Notes under the pieces: model-generated
Seen by the model: only the letters and a program-made list of their open reading frames with translations
Told to the model about the DNA's origin: nothing
Databases searched by the model: none
Program-made: the position numbers and the translations under genes
Part shown: positions 32,100 through 43,640 of the stretch, piece after piece
How positions within the stretch are numbered: position 1 is the first letter of the stretch
Layout of the letters: every line of letters begins with the position of its first letter
NCBI GenBank assembly: GCA_029204225.1
Contig: CM055095.1
Span: 48,689,364 to 48,747,363, forward strand
DNA from: Diphasiastrum complanatum
Lineage: Eukaryota; Streptophyta; Lycopodiopsida; Lycopodiales; Lycopodiaceae
Reading direction: 5' to 3'
DNA: 58,000 bases

Positions 32100-32799
32100 G
32101 AATATGATGAGAGGATACCATGTACATGCACACAATGCAAAGGCCTTAGGATTCGGACAAGGAGGATTGTCAACGATCATATTTGGGCCAATGGAGTGCG
32201 CACGGAGAATCCAAGAGTATGAGAGGTAAATTCTTTAAAGTGTTTTTTGGAAATGCTTTAATCTTTGACCATTATGACACTTCAATTGATTGCATTTTAT
32301 ATCGAGATGAGTTGGAGGAGGCAAGCACGTGTCCACACTGTGGGGAACACTGCTACATGCAAGATCTACAAGGAGACACCATAGCCACCAAAGTGGTAAG
32401 ACATTTTCCCATCATACCTAGGATACGCCATATGTTTAAGTGCAAGTCCATAATGGAGCTTATGACATGGCATTCGAGAAATCATTCATTAAACGATACT
32501 ATGAGGACCCCTGCCGATTGTCCAGCATGGAAGCATGTGGATGCTACTTGGCATGAGTTTAGGAATGAGCCTCACCACTTGCATTTGGGGTTGGCAGTGG
32601 ATGGTGTGAATCCATTTGGATTGCGCTCCACATCATGGTCCACTTAGCCGGTTGTCCTTGCAAATTACAACATTTTCCCTTGGCTAAGTATCAAGAAGGG
32701 GCACTTCATGCTTGTCCTTTGTATCTCGGAAAAATACAAGGCCAAAAATATGGACGTGTATATGGCTCCCTTGATAGATGAGCTAAAGATTTTGTGGTA
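32100..32799 (+). pseudogene. CACTA (En/Spm) transposase TNP2, N-terminal half
   Basis: IPCTCTQCKGLRIRTRR (from 32115) and VNDHIWANGV match the transposon-associated Cys domain (I.CPC..C...v..HL...G). The next frame gives DCILYRDELEEASTCPHCG, VVRHFPIIPRIRHMFK, PADCPAWKHVDATW and LGLAVDGVNPFG, which match TNP2 (nDC.LYR.e....CP.Cg, yFPl.PRlqr, HPaDs.aWk, RLgLasDGfNPFg). After TAG at 32646 the frame moves on to WLSIKKGHFML and PLIDELKILW. It stops at 32799 where a copia fragment on the other strand begins. Confidence 0.85.
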
Positions 32800-34165
32800 A
32801 AGGGGATCTGTCATCTCGAATTGTTCCAAGAGATCCTTCTTGATTATATCTATCATCTCTTGATTATTTTCCATAATAATCAAGTCATCAACATAAAGAG
32901 CAACCAAAGCAAGCATATCATCAAAGCATAAGACATAAAGATTAGGATCATAGTGTGTTCTCACCATCTCTTTAGAACGAAAGTAGTCATCAATCCTGCT
33001 GTACCACGCATGTGTGCCTGTTTAAGACCATAAAGTGCTGTCTTCAAGTGACATACTTTATTTTCCTATCCTTTGGCTATAAAGCCTTCAGGTTGATCCA
33101 TAAACACCTCTCCTTCTAACTCACCATTTAGAAAAGAAGATTTTACATCCATCTGATGTAAAGGCCAATCAAAATGTGAAGCTAAAGCAACAAGTAGACG
33201 TAGAGTATTCCCCTTACATACTGGTGCAAAGGTCTCCTCATAGTCGATGTCTTTACTTTGTGCATAACCTTTGATTACCAATCTTGCTTTGTGCTTTGCT
33301 GTACTTCCATCTGCATGGTACTTAGTCCTGTACCCCCATTTACAACCAATGGGTTTCTTGCCAACTGGTGGTTGCACTAAGTCCCATGTGCTATGTTTAT
33401 TAGCAATTGACTCCATCTCTTCTTCCATAACCTTGACCCAAATGTCATCATCCTTCGTTTCAACATAAGTCAAAGGTTCTTTGCTTTGAATAATGCTAGA
33501 TAAGAGAGCATAATTTGTTTCATACCTTTCAGGCTGTGTCTTCTCTCTTGTTGATCTTCGTAGCTCTGTCTGGATAGATGATTCAGGAATGTCATCCATG
33601 TCGTGGCTCTCCATCAATCTCTCAACCACTTAGCGAGCTTCCTGTCAAGTGATCGGCTTCTTGGTGAAAGTGTCACCTGCCACTTCAATCCTTTTTTCAC
33701 CAAAAAAATTATCTCTACCTCTCCAACCTGTGTCTTCAGGTTGAGTAGTAGTATCATGAGATATATCCACATGTCCATCACTAGGAAAGTCAACAAATGG
33801 ATCATCATCAAGAGGAATTCTTACTATACCATCTTTTCCACTAGATGTATCCATCTTCTCAGCATCCTCATCTTCATACATCTTAGATTCATCAAAGATG
33901 ATATCATGGCTAACATGTAATATTTTGTTCTTTACTAGATCAAAACATCTATAGCCCTTTACACGATCATCATATCCTAAGAATATGCACTTTATAGCAT
34001 TTACATCAAGCTTACGTCTTTTTTCCTTAGGAATGTGTACAAAGGCCTTACATCCAAATATTCTCAAGTGGTTCACCTTTGGCTTCTTCTTTGTGAATGC
34101 TTTCTTAGGTGTTATCTTTGGTACGACAATGGTAGGACTTCTATTTTGAAGATAGACTGTAGTAC
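32800..34165 (-). pseudogene. Ty1/copia element C: integrase end, linker and reverse transcriptase
   Basis: Minus strand. TTVYLQNRSPT and LRIFGCKAFVHIP (integrase C-terminal part), IKCIFLGYDDRVKGYR, then the linker, [78 protein letters not shown] and YGLKQAHMRGTAG. After frame changes comes VALYVDDLIIMENN, an intact YVDD. It ends within FEMTDP at about 32800, against CACTA sequence. Two long frames remain (34211-33645 and 33629-33066). Its integrase is interrupted at 34165 by element D. Confidence 0.88.
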
Positions 34166-35360
34166 GTTGGGTATGCTGGATTATTCTCCTTCTTACTGAT
34201 CGAATAGTCAATTTTAATCTTCATCCGTTGTTTGGGCCAGTTCTGCGGATTTTCCCGTGTCTTTTTACAGTCTGTAGTTTTACAAGTGTTTTTACACAGT
34301 GTACAGAAATACACGAAGTTTCGTCTTTTTCGCCTATCAGGAATCTCGTTCAAAAATGCAGTGTCATCTTTTTTGCATTTTTCGCTTGCCAGAAATCTCG
34401 TGTAAAATCACAGTGTCGTATTTTTCACTTTTTTTTAAAGAGCCTCAAATGCTAAGGAAATGACTCTGGCAAAGTGTGAGGCAACCCTATTTAAGATTTA
34501 AGGGCACTATTGTCTTTTTTGCATTTTTCGCAAAAAATTTGACACTGTCGTTTTTTTGCGACAATGTCGTTGTGGCTGTTTTAGTTCATTTCTGCAAAAC
34601 TACAGTTTTTTTTCATTTATGCAGACAGAATGTTTACGGCCAATTTCATCGCTTATCAACAATCAATGGCAAGGAACCGAATGGATGCCAACCGATACCA
34701 ACCAACTGGCAATCGCAATTGATGACCTAATTTCTTAGTATAAATAGCTATTCATATTCATACAATTTATGAAATGAAAAGCAAACAAGATTATCAGAAA
34801 CATTTTGAATAGTTAGCTCTCTCTCTCTCTCTCAAGCCTGCAAGTTTGAACACTCCTGAGCATTCTAGCCCTCTTTTTAGAGTTGTTTTCGAGATTGCTA
34901 TTGTGCTACTGCTTATCAGCATTGCGCTTAATTCAGACTTTCATTTTAGCCGCTCAGAGATAACATAGAGTACGTAGCTTGAATCCGCAACTTATTGTAC
35001 TCATTTATTTTTGTTTCATTTTGAATCAATACTATCCTTTATTGTTTCAGCTTCGTCTCAGAATGTATGCGTTTCTGTAGTTCTTTGCGACTAATTATTT
35101 GTCTGATAATTTTTTATGCTTTATTGTTTGGCTATGTAATCATTGTAGTACTGATGATTTCAAAGTTAGTTACTATAAGATCGAACATGATTTCTATCAC
35201 TATTGTTTTGTTTGAAATTGATAGGCGTAGTCATGCATTGTGAAAGTGGAAGATAGTTTATTCTACCATATGCACAAAACGTTTTCTTTCTAGACACTCG
35301 AATTATTTTCATTTGTTTCTTTTCGAGCTAGACTTATCTTCACAACACCTCTTTCCAACA
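34166..35360 (+). repeat. 5' LTR of element D
   Basis: Starts GTTGGG after AGTAC and ends CCAACA, directly before the primer site. Parts match the 3' LTR remnant: tttttacagtctg/cagttttacaagtg (34260-34295 with 37870-37905), and 35232-35360 with 38007-38134. A (CT)n run lies at 34819-34834. The first base expected of TGTT is missing. Confidence 0.8.
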
Positions 35361-35417
35361 TGGTATTAGAGCAATTTCACTACTTCTTTACCTGATTCCA
35401 ACATGATATCAGAGCAA
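35361..35417 (+). other. Duplicated tRNA-iMet primer-binding site of element D
   Basis: TTCCAACATGGTATTAGAGCAA (LTR end plus PBS, 35353-35374, cited as two parts TTCCAACA and TGGTATTAGAGC) recurs at 35396-35417 as TTCCAACATGATATCAGAGC. The first PBS differs from the canonical TGGTATCAGAGC by one base (C to T) and the second by one base (G to A). Confidence 0.75.
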
Positions 35418-35562
35418 AAGCTCTAATACTTGATATCTTTCACGATATCAAATCGATATCAAACTCTTCAGTTCTTAACCTTTCAGTATCAGAGAATTGA
35501 TTTCCTATTGTTGGCATTACTACATCTTAGCGTCATCGATACAATCAACAGACTAAGTTCTA

Positions 35563-37830
35563 GATGGATTCTCAAAGTAAAGCTGGTCTTATCGCAGACA
35601 AGCTGAATGGATCCAATTATCATTGTGGAAATTTAAATAAAGACCTTACTAATCGCCAACGTTTTGAGTCTAGCCAAGCCTTGAAAACCTCTGTTCTAGT
35701 AATAAAGCATTACTATGGCATCATCACTTAGGACACGTGAATCATGCATCTATTTTGAACATGTCCAAACAGTCCATGGTCCTTGATCTCGACTATCCTT
35801 CTGGTAAGGTCAATCTCGCCGTCTGTCATAGCTGCATCTTTGGAAAGCAGGCTAGGATTCCTTTTAGATCAAACCATATGCATGTAGCAAAAGGTCTGTT
35901 AGATGTTGTTCACACAGATATATGTGGACCTATGCAAACTCCTTCATTGCTAGATGCAACGTATTTCATTATCTTTATTGACGAATTATCCAAAAAAATA
36001 GTTGTTTATTTTATTAAACAGAAATAAGAGGCTTTCGTCAAATTCAGTCAATTCAAAGAAGATGCCGAGAATCAAACTGGCAAATGAATCAAAGCACTGA
36101 GGTCCAATAATGGGGGAGAATACATCTCCAACGAATTTAAGGAGTACCGCCTTAACAACGTCATTGAACAACAATACATTACCTCCTATTCGCCTCAGTC
36201 AAATGGTCTTGCTGAGAGAAAGAACAAAACCTTAGTCGAATCGGCAAAGTGCATGTTATCACATGTGATACTTTCGATGTCCTTATGGGCTAAAGCTGTT
36301 TCAACAACAAACTATATTCAAAACATATGTCTTATTAAAGGCCTCTCAGACAAAACACCCTTCAAAGTTTGGACAGGTACCAAACCTTCTTTTTCAAACT
36401 TATGAGTTTTTGGATGTACTACTTTTGCACGAATACCTCGTGATCTCAGGAAGAAGCTTGACTTCCAGAGTATTGAATGTGTTTTCATCAGCTACACTAC
36501 TTCAGATCAGGCCTACAAGTTGTTCAATCCCATCGAGTCAAAGATATTCACTAGTTGAGATGTTATCTTCATCGAAGAACAGTTTCAAGACGTCAAAGGA
36601 AAGGGCAGTCCCCATGTAGTCGACCCGTTAGATTCTCATGATGCTTTGAACTTTTCAATTCCGCAGACAACTATTCCTATTGAAGGTCCAAGCTCTTCTA
36701 CTTCCGACGAACAACGAAAAATCAAAAGATGATGATATTGCAGTTTAGCAACTATAGTATGATAGAAACGATCAACTTCCTCTATTACCCAGAAGATCTT
36801 CAAGAACCAACAGACCACCTAACTAGTATATCGACGAGTCTTCAGCTTACCTTGTTCAGGAACCGACGTCTGTCGAAGAGACGCTCAGATTCTGATCTCT
36901 GGAAAGAAACTATGGATAAAGAGTATTCATCTCTTATCAAGAACCAGACATGGACGATTGTCAAATTACCTGCTAGCAAGAATGTAGTTGATTGCAAATG
37001 GACTTTCAAAGTCAAGTACAACACAGATGGAAGCATCAATAGAAGAATCTCATAACTTGTTGCCAGAGGATTTTCTCAGGTATACAATGTCGATTATACT
37101 GAAACTTTCAGTCCAGTAATCAAGCATTCTTCTATTCGACTTTTGCTATCATTTGCCGCTGCAGCAGATTTGAAATACATCAAATGGATGTACATACAAC
37201 ATATCTCAATGGAGTTATCGAAGAAGACATTTACATGGTGCAACCCGAAGATTATATTATTGATGGTAAATACAATCATGTGTGTAAACTCCTTAAGGCA
37301 CTTTATGGCTTGAAGCAATATGTTCGAGCATGGTTTCAAAGGATCAATACTTTCCTTATTGATCACGGCTACACACCTAGATCTTCAGATTCAAACGTTT
37401 ACTTAAAAGCAGTGTAGTTGTATTTTACCATTATCACTTTATATGTAGATGATACATTGCTTTCAGCAATAGTACCGATCTGATAAAAGAAGCTAAGACA
37501 ATGCTATCTTCCAAATTCGACATGACCGATCTGGACAAAGCTCATTTCTGCCTTGGTATACAAATTCACAGAGACAGAAAATAGAAGTTGATCTACATTA
37601 CACAACAGAAGTACATCTACAACATTTTAGTCATATATAATTTGATCAATTTCAAGATAGCTCTCTCACCAATGGAAACAGGACTCAAATTGTCAAAGGA
37701 CCAATGTTACTAAACAATTCATGAGAAGTAGCAGATGCGTGAGTATCCTTACCATTCTATTATAGGATCTCTTATGTACGCCATGATCTGTACTAGGCCA
37801 AACATAGCTTTTGTAGTCAGCTCTCTCAGT
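35563..37830 (+). pseudogene. Element D gag-pol remnant
   Basis: Starts MDSQSKAGLIADKLNGSNY, the copia gag N-terminus, at about 35563, and breaks after about 50 codons. At about 35720 it resumes with the pre-integrase domain (HASILNMSKQSM, CHSCIFGKQARIPF), integrase (VVHTDICGPM, FIDELSKKIVVYFI, then SNNGGEYISNEF, SPQSNGLAERKNKTLVESAK), linker, and RT blocks (DLWKETMDKEYSSLIKNQTW, VVDCKWTFKVKYNTDGSINRR, LVARGFSQ, DYTETFSPV, YGLKQYVRAWFQR, SLMYAMICTRPNIAFV). At least eight stops or frame changes. Capsid, zinc knuckle and protease are deleted. Confidence 0.85.
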
Positions 37831-37832
37831 CA

Positions 37833-38134
37833 TCTGTTGTTTATCCAGTTCAGCAGATTTTCTCATGTCTTTTTACAGTCTGCAGTTTTACAAGTGTTTT
37901 TACACAGTTTGCAGAAATACACAAAGTTTACAACAGTGTCTCCTTTTTGCCTGTCAAGAATCCCATTGAAAAATGCAGTGTGATTTTACATGAGATTTCG
38001 AAAGAAACATGCATTGTGAAAGAGGAAGATAGTTTATTCCGCCATGCACAAAAAGTTTTCTTTCTGGACACTCGAATTATTTTCATTTGTTTCTTTTCGA
38101 GCTAGACCTATCTTCACGACACCTCTTTCCAACA
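37833..38134 (+). repeat. 3' LTR remnant of element D
   Basis: About 302 bp left of 1195. The left part matches 34227-34390 of the 5' LTR; an internal jump near 38003 continues with sequence matching 35232-35360. The end CCAACA is intact and followed by A and the target duplicate AGTAC. Confidence 0.8.
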
Positions 38135-38135
38135 A

Positions 38136-38435
38136 AGTACTGCATGCTTCTGACCAAAAATCTTTTGGTAGCTTCATCTCAACTAGCATAGATCTGGCAC
38201 TTTCCACAATTGTACGATTCTTGCGCTCAGCTACACCATTGAGTTCAGGAGTATGAGCTTGCGTAGATTGTCTCTTGATCCCACATTGATTACAAAGGTC
38301 ATTGAAGTCAGTAGACTTGTACTCACCTCCACTATCAGATCTGAGGACCTTGATCTTCCTACCTATTTGATTTTCGTCCAATGCTTTGAAGCTCTTGAAA
38401 GTGAAAAAAAAAACATCCGATTTCACACTGCATAG
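38136..38435 (-). pseudogene. Element C integrase, N-terminal piece (right side of the nested insertion)
   Basis: The minus strand reads KVLRSDSGGEYKSTDF, LCNQCGIKRQSTQAHTPELNG, VAERKNRTIVESARSML and PKDFWSEACST, the catalytic-core end of copia integrase. It breaks at AGTAC. The frame resumes at 34165 with TTVYLQNRSPT. To the right it ends at about 38435 within SDVFFFTFKSF, where unrelated repetitive DNA begins. Confidence 0.88.
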
Positions 38436-39754
38436 TTGAAAATCCCGTCCAATTTGTTATTTTCACTCAAAATAGACTCTCCCATGTTTGCCATCCCAAA
38501 ACTGCCAAAAATTGCAACCATAGGCTAAAAGAGATGTTTTGAGTACAATGGCGACATCAATAACTTGTTTTAACGACCTGCTAAAATTTCACACAAGGGC
38601 GTCCCATCGCTTTAGGTGGCATTTTGCAAGCCAAGTCACTTTCCAAGCCTACCCACTCCTTGAAAGGGGCAAAGAGATTTGACGTCCACTAAGCGCATTC
38701 TCCGCTGCAATCACTCTATTTTGTGGTATCGTACTTGCAGGTATAGTCCGGATGCCCTTCGTTTGGAGGCTATAACCCTTCGTTTGGCCCAAATAGGCTA
38801 AAGGAGATGAAAATAAGGGCTTTTTGAGTTTTTGAACTATTTCTTCAGTGTGAAGAAACTTCATTATTCAAAAACTAGGGACCCAACTCAACTTTTAGTA
38901 TGAAAATTTTTAATGAAGTTGAAGGCCAAAATGCACTTCAAGTCCCTTTAGCCCACTTCAAGGCTCCTTTCAAACCAATCCAACAATGCATTCACATCCA
39001 ACGGCCCATGTAGTACCTCATCTCCACCGTTGATCCATGTGGAGGTTCATCTAATGGCCACTGGTGCTTTTGGGCACTCAAGGCTCTTCTAGAAGCCGCA
39101 GAACTCCTTTTTACACTATTGGCTAGATGAGGTGAGGGCGTGCGAGGCAGATCGCACCTCTTGCTCCTTTTTCTTTCCTCTCAATGAGCTTTCAAGCTCC
39201 ATCGCTATGGCCTCCAGGGTTTTGGCTGCCCAGCTCAGTTTGCAACTACTCTTTCTCCAGGATGCAGCTATCCACGACCTTCTGGTAGCATCGTAGTTGC
39301 AATAAAGCGTCCGGTTCTAGCATCTTGCAGATCCAAAATCTGTTTCCAATTGAAAGAGAACTGAATTTTTCCGCCTACAAATTTTGGTATCTTGGGAAAA
39401 GGAATAACTTGGGCATTTTTCAATCTCACCCTGAGATTTTTCTTGCAAATTCAACCACCTTGAGGTCGCCCTACAGCTAGGAAGCTGATGCTTCAATCTG
39501 TTTGTCAAACGGTGTCCGTTTGAATGCACACCAATCGCAAATACCAAGCAGTCTTTCCACCGAATTTTATGCTTCCGTTTGGCTACTTTTTGATCCAGCC
39601 AACAAATTTTGTCTCCGAATCCGTCCATAGTTCCGAGCTTGGCAAGCCTCTATATGCTTTTGCTTTCTACCTGCCGTAAATCCCAAACTCTCAAAAAACT
39701 CTTCTTCCGAAGCTCTCTGCAATGACAACACTGTACTGTGTACACTCCCTATAC
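38436..39754. other. Repetitive non-coding DNA, no gene seen
   Basis: About 38490-38610 shares words with 56615-56735 (atgtttgccatc, aggctaa, gagcacaatgg/gagtacaatgg, caaaatttcacacaagg), so it belongs to an unnamed dispersed repeat. On the minus strand this interval lies downstream of the primer-binding site at 39767-39755 and may be the leader of an LTR element. Frames at 39317-39785 match no family I know. Confidence 0.4.
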
Positions 39755-39767
39755 GGCTTTGATACCA
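39755..39767 (-). other. tRNA-iMet primer-binding site, minus strand
   Basis: The minus strand reads TGGTATCAAAGCC, one base from canonical. An LTR would end just to its right (39770 onward, ...ttctaagt). About 350 bp of possible LTR lie between it and the CACTA fragment at 40132, but no start was identified. Confidence 0.5.
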
Positions 39768-40131
39768 ACTTAGAATTTGATCCAAACATGATTATAGATC
39801 ATGCAACACAGTAAGATAGATAGAAAGCACTCTCCACTCCAAGCTCACATAGCAATTGTATTTCTCAAAACCCAAATACATTGTACATATAGTTTTTCAC
39901 TATGGCCCAAGTTGTCGTTGATGGGACATGTGTCCCGTCGACTCGCCTCGTGGTGAGGCCAACTGGTTCTTATCCACTGATAGGACCTGTAGTATAGTAA
40001 TATAGTAGATCTACTTTAATTCTAACCTGCACATCATCTACTTTTGTCAATTGTCTATTCTTAGTCCATCCTAGACTATCGGTATTGTGGTAATAATGTT
40101 CTCTCATCAATACAGGCACTATCCATAGCCG

Positions 40132-40630
40132 TTGGATATTTTCTTGGAACGATTCATGAAAACATTGAAAGGCTTTGTAAGACAAAGAGCAAGGCCCGAT
40201 GGCGGAATGATGGCTAGTGCAAGAGTCCATGGTTTATATCAAGGAGTTCCTTGTAGCGATCCTTCCATTCCTCATCTTTGGGATAATAAGGATGATGAGC
40301 GTGTTGTTGGGGAGGTTCCTCAGGAAAAAAGGACTGATCATGAGAATGAGCGATTCCTTCAGGGAGAAGGTGAATAGGTTTTGCATTCTTAATAGCAAAG
40401 AAATGCAAAAGTTGATTTTGAGATATGAAGAGACTAAGGCTCATATACAAATCACTCGAGCCACTTTTAGGAGGGCATAGAAGACAACCATACCCACCTG
40501 ATCGCACCCTTCTACCCAAGGACATGACACTTGATTGGCTGCATGATGCCCTTAAATAAGCCTCGACAAACAACAAGGAAGTAACAGAGAGAGAGCCGAA
40601 ATTTGTAAGGGGTGTGATTTTCATGTAAGC
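40132..40630 (+). pseudogene. CACTA transposon: DUF4218 remnant, plus strand
   Basis: FLERFMKTLKGFVRQRARPDG matches, in parts (LERFMKTLK, FVRQRARP), the copy at 7155-6781. In the next frames come VQESMVYIKEF and PSIPHLWDNKDDERV, again parallel to that copy, then REKVNRFCILNSKEMQKLI and DMTLDWLHDALK, the linker toward DUF4216. Frame changes near 40215 and 40240. It ends where the gypsy element begins. Confidence 0.75.
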
Positions 40631-40640
40631 TATATATTGT

Positions 40641-41180
40641 ATGCATCTTAGATCTGGTAGGAGGTTATCCACTCTGGATCCCCTTGATCTTGAGGAGTTT
40701 GTCAACGTTCCTATCGAGATACTTCACAAACCAGTCAACATAGATTCACCTCCGATGGACAATCCAATGCCTTTTGAACCTCACGCAGTTTGGAACTTCT
40801 CCAAAATTGACCTCCCAAGTTTTGATGTAAAGGGAGATCCGCGATCGTTTTTGCAGATCTACACTTAAGCATGTAGAGCCTATGGAGATGACAACATGCA
40901 AGAGCTATTAAGATACTTCAATTTGTGCTTGACTGATATCACAAAAGATTGGTATTTTAACCTTGAGCAAAACAAACAAGATGATTGGAATATCTTACTG
41001 GCCGAGTTCATCACCCGTTTCAAAACCACTCGCGTCCTCTCCGATCCCTTCTTGCAATATGGATGTATCCGCATGGATACGAAAATCAGATTTCTATGTG
41101 ACTATATCAAACGGATTAAGAGATTGCATAGTGAATACGATTCTAATAGTGTCCCAAATAACAACGTCCTGACATAATTC
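40641..41180 (+). pseudogene. Gypsy gag
   Basis: MHLRSGRRL, a start common in plant gypsy gag proteins, then NFSKIDLPSFDVKGDPRSFL, a stop at about 40866, ITKDWYFNLEQNKQDDWN, LLAEFITRFKT and IRMDTKIRFLCDYIKRIKR. The W..L......W..l...F...F pattern is the capsid core. Confidence 0.75.
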
Positions 41181-41829
41181 ATGGTAGGACCACCCAAGGG
41201 AATCAGACAACAAATGAAATGAAGAGACAAATACGTGTATTTTCAAGCAACATGCGCTGATGCCATCAAGAGAGTCGACGATAATGAAAGTAGTAGTTCA
41301 GACTTTGATAGCTCTAATCACGATAATAAAAGATCCAAAAGTTGACAATCGATTAGAGTCACCAACTCATGCCAAGGGAAAAGAGCCGTTTTTTTTTGGA
41401 TCTCCCATCTGGAGGCTCTCCAAAAGAAAAAGTTCCCACCACCTTCACACAGTTGGGTTTGAAGAATGCAAGCCCCTTTATAGGGCTAAAACTATTGAGT
41501 GGAAGGCCAAGACCGACGAGGGATCAAGATGAGTTGATGACCACCCAGGAAATGCAAGAAAATATTCGAAAAGATGCCATAGAAGAACCTAAGCCTACGC
41601 ATGACGTGCCACAATGCTTTAAGGATTATGAGATGGATGAAGTGGTGGTGATCATGCCCAAATCCAAGAGAGAGCCAGTAGAAGACACCTCCCTAGGTGC
41701 TAATGATTACGAAGGTCCAGCCCGTACAAAAGAGATAAATCTAGTTGAGAAGGGAGAGGAAAGTCGTATGGTATCTGTTGGAGAAGACGTAGAAGGAGAG
41801 GAATCGGGATCTTAAGGCCCTTCTCTGCA

Positions 41830-42200
41830 AATATCATGATTGTCTTGCTTGAAATTATGCTAAGTTGAAGGGCATATCACCAGATGTAGTGGTTCACATC
41901 ATTTCACTGGTTGATGGAGTGAAACCTACCGTTAGTAGGCCTTATCGGTCTAATCTACACTACGCCTAGCTAGTTCAAGAAGAATTGAGAAAGCTTCTCG
42001 ATGTAGGATTCATCTACGAGATGGAACATAGGAACTAGGTATCGCCTATCATGGTAGTACTTAAGAAAAATGGAAAACTTAGAATCTGTGTGGACTACAA
42101 GAAGCTCAGCTCAGTGACCAACAAGGACCATTTTCTCCTACCTTTCACAAAAAATGTGTTAGAGAGAATAACCGGAGCAGAAGCTTAGAGAAAGTGTTCA
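41830..42200 (+). pseudogene. Gypsy reverse transcriptase, N-terminal blocks
   Basis: VNPTVSRPYRSNL-type block (KPTVSRPYRSNLHYA), a TAG, VQEELRKLLDVGFIYE, then SPIMVVLKKNGKLRICVDYKKL and LPFTKNVLERITGAE. The catalytic F.D.YSGYNQI and YIDD blocks that should follow are unreadable between about 42190 and 42340, so the polymerase core is lost or scrambled. Confidence 0.85.
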
Positions 42201-42339
42201 TCCAATGTTGATTATTCAGATATCTCTAAACCTGGCCAAATGCCAATTTTTGGTCACCGCACGACATAATGCTAGGCCACATAATTTTGAGGCATGGTAT
42301 TGCTACCGATGTTGACAGGATTCACATAATACTTGCTCG

Positions 42340-42930
42340 CTAGAATTGAGAACTGTATGTGAAGTATACATCTTTATGGGGAATTGCAACTATTATCGGA
42401 AGGTTATTCTGAAATTTGCTAAGCTGGACCGTTTGATATATCAAATGACCATCCAACTCGAATGGACAGCTAAAGCCACTGAGGCTTTTCACAAACTCAT
42501 GAAGGCTTTATTAACCACTCAAATCCTTTGACCTCCTATATGGACCATAGAATTCCATGTCCATATAGACTCTTCTAAGTATGCCACAAGGAGTGTTCTG
42601 GCACGACCTGGGGAGTACAAGAAGGATTACCCGATTTATTTCGCCGGTAGGAAGCTGATTCTCGCAAAGATGAACTATACAACCATCAAACAAGAAGCAC
42701 TAGCCATGGTATATAGCGTGAATAAATTCCATCATTACCTGATAGCCAATCCTTTTATTTTCTTCGTAGATCACCAAGCCCTATTGTATCTGGTAAATAG
42801 TCCATGCATGATCGGATGGATCACCCGATGGCTGCTGCTTCTCCAAGACTTTGGCTTTAAAATAGTTGTTTGCAAAGGGAAACAACACTATCTGGCTGAT
42901 CACCTCTCATGGATCCACAACATTCTTGAG
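42340..42930 (+). pseudogene. Gypsy RNase H
   Basis: FMGNCNYYRKVILKFAKL (linker), LEWTAKATEAFHKLMKAL, then FHVHIDSSKYATRSVLARP with the first catalytic Asp replaced in a DxS context, YTTIKQEALAMVYSVNKFHHYL with the Glu, and FFVDHQALLYLVNSP with an Asp. VVCKGKQHYLADHLSW closes the domain, the usual KG..N..AD.LSR. The best frame is 42670-42963. Mostly intact but cut off from RT. Confidence 0.85.
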
Positions 42931-43059
42931 AGTAGAGGGGTTGATGACGAACTCCTTGCGTAATACTATTCCACGTTGACGTCGTCCCTGAGTGGGCTGC
43001 CGACATCATTGGATATATTATGTTGGGACATCCTCTCCCTAAGATGAACAAGATAGAAT

Positions 43060-43640
43060 GATGCAGGTTGATTACCGAATCTACCCTTTTCACATTGATA
43101 GCAAGACAGCTTTATCGCATCTGTAATAATGGAATTATACGTCGCTACGTCCTACTACACGAAGTGCCCCAAGTCGTAAGTATTGCCCACGAAGGAATAG
43201 GCGGAGGGCATTTTGCTGCCGAAGCTATCAATAGGAAAGTACTGCAAGATGGCTTGTGGTGGCCCATGATGTTCAAAGATATTCACTATCAGGTTAAAAC
43301 GGTATGATGCATGCCAACAGTCAACCGAACCCAAGAAAAGGATAGAATGCCATTACGACCTATTCTGGCTGAGATGTTGTTTGAGGAATGGGACATTGAC
43401 TATGTCAGCCCTATTCATCCAGTTGCGCGTGGCTCCCAAGCTCGCTATATCACTATAGCCACTGACTACTTGACCAAATGGGTAGAAGCCAAGATAGTGA
43501 GGAAGGCTGACATCAACTCCACTACTAAACTCCTATACGAGAATATCTTAGTACATTTTGGGTGCCCACTAGAACTCGTGAGTGATCACGGAACACATTT
43601 TCTAAAGGAGACTACCACTCATTTGTTGTCCTCTAATTTG
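43060..43640 (+). pseudogene. Gypsy integrase
   Basis: VVSIAHEGIGGGHFAAEAI and GLWWPMMFKDIHYQV are the zinc-binding HHCC segment; the C-x2-C end is reduced to CMPTVNR after a TGA. FEEWDIDYVSP holds the first catalytic Asp, YITIATDYLTKWVEA the second block, and LVSDHGTHF the D of D..G..F. The frame then runs out of homology at about 43640; the catalytic Glu region is missing. Confidence 0.85.

Larger units (their letters stand above)
34166..38135 (+). mobile_element. Ty1/copia element D, nested inside element C
   Basis: Plus strand, flanked by a 5-bp target duplication AGTAC (34161-34165 and 38136-38140). Long 5' LTR (34166-35360, 1195 bp), tRNA-iMet primer site, a gag start, then a deletion to the pre-integrase domain, integrase, a broken RT, and a 3' LTR reduced to about 300 bp. 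The element splits the integrase codons for CS and TT of element C. Removing it and one copy of AGTAC makes that reading frame continuous. Confidence 0.88.
40641..43640 (+). mobile_element. Ty3/gypsy element, coding region only, degenerate
   Basis: Plus-strand order gag, (protease lost), RT, RNase H, integrase, the gypsy order. No LTR was seen at either end: the left abuts CACTA sequence at about 40630 and the right stops inside integrase at about 43640, where CACTA sequence on the minus strand begins. Stops occur every 100-200 bp in places. Confidence 0.85.
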
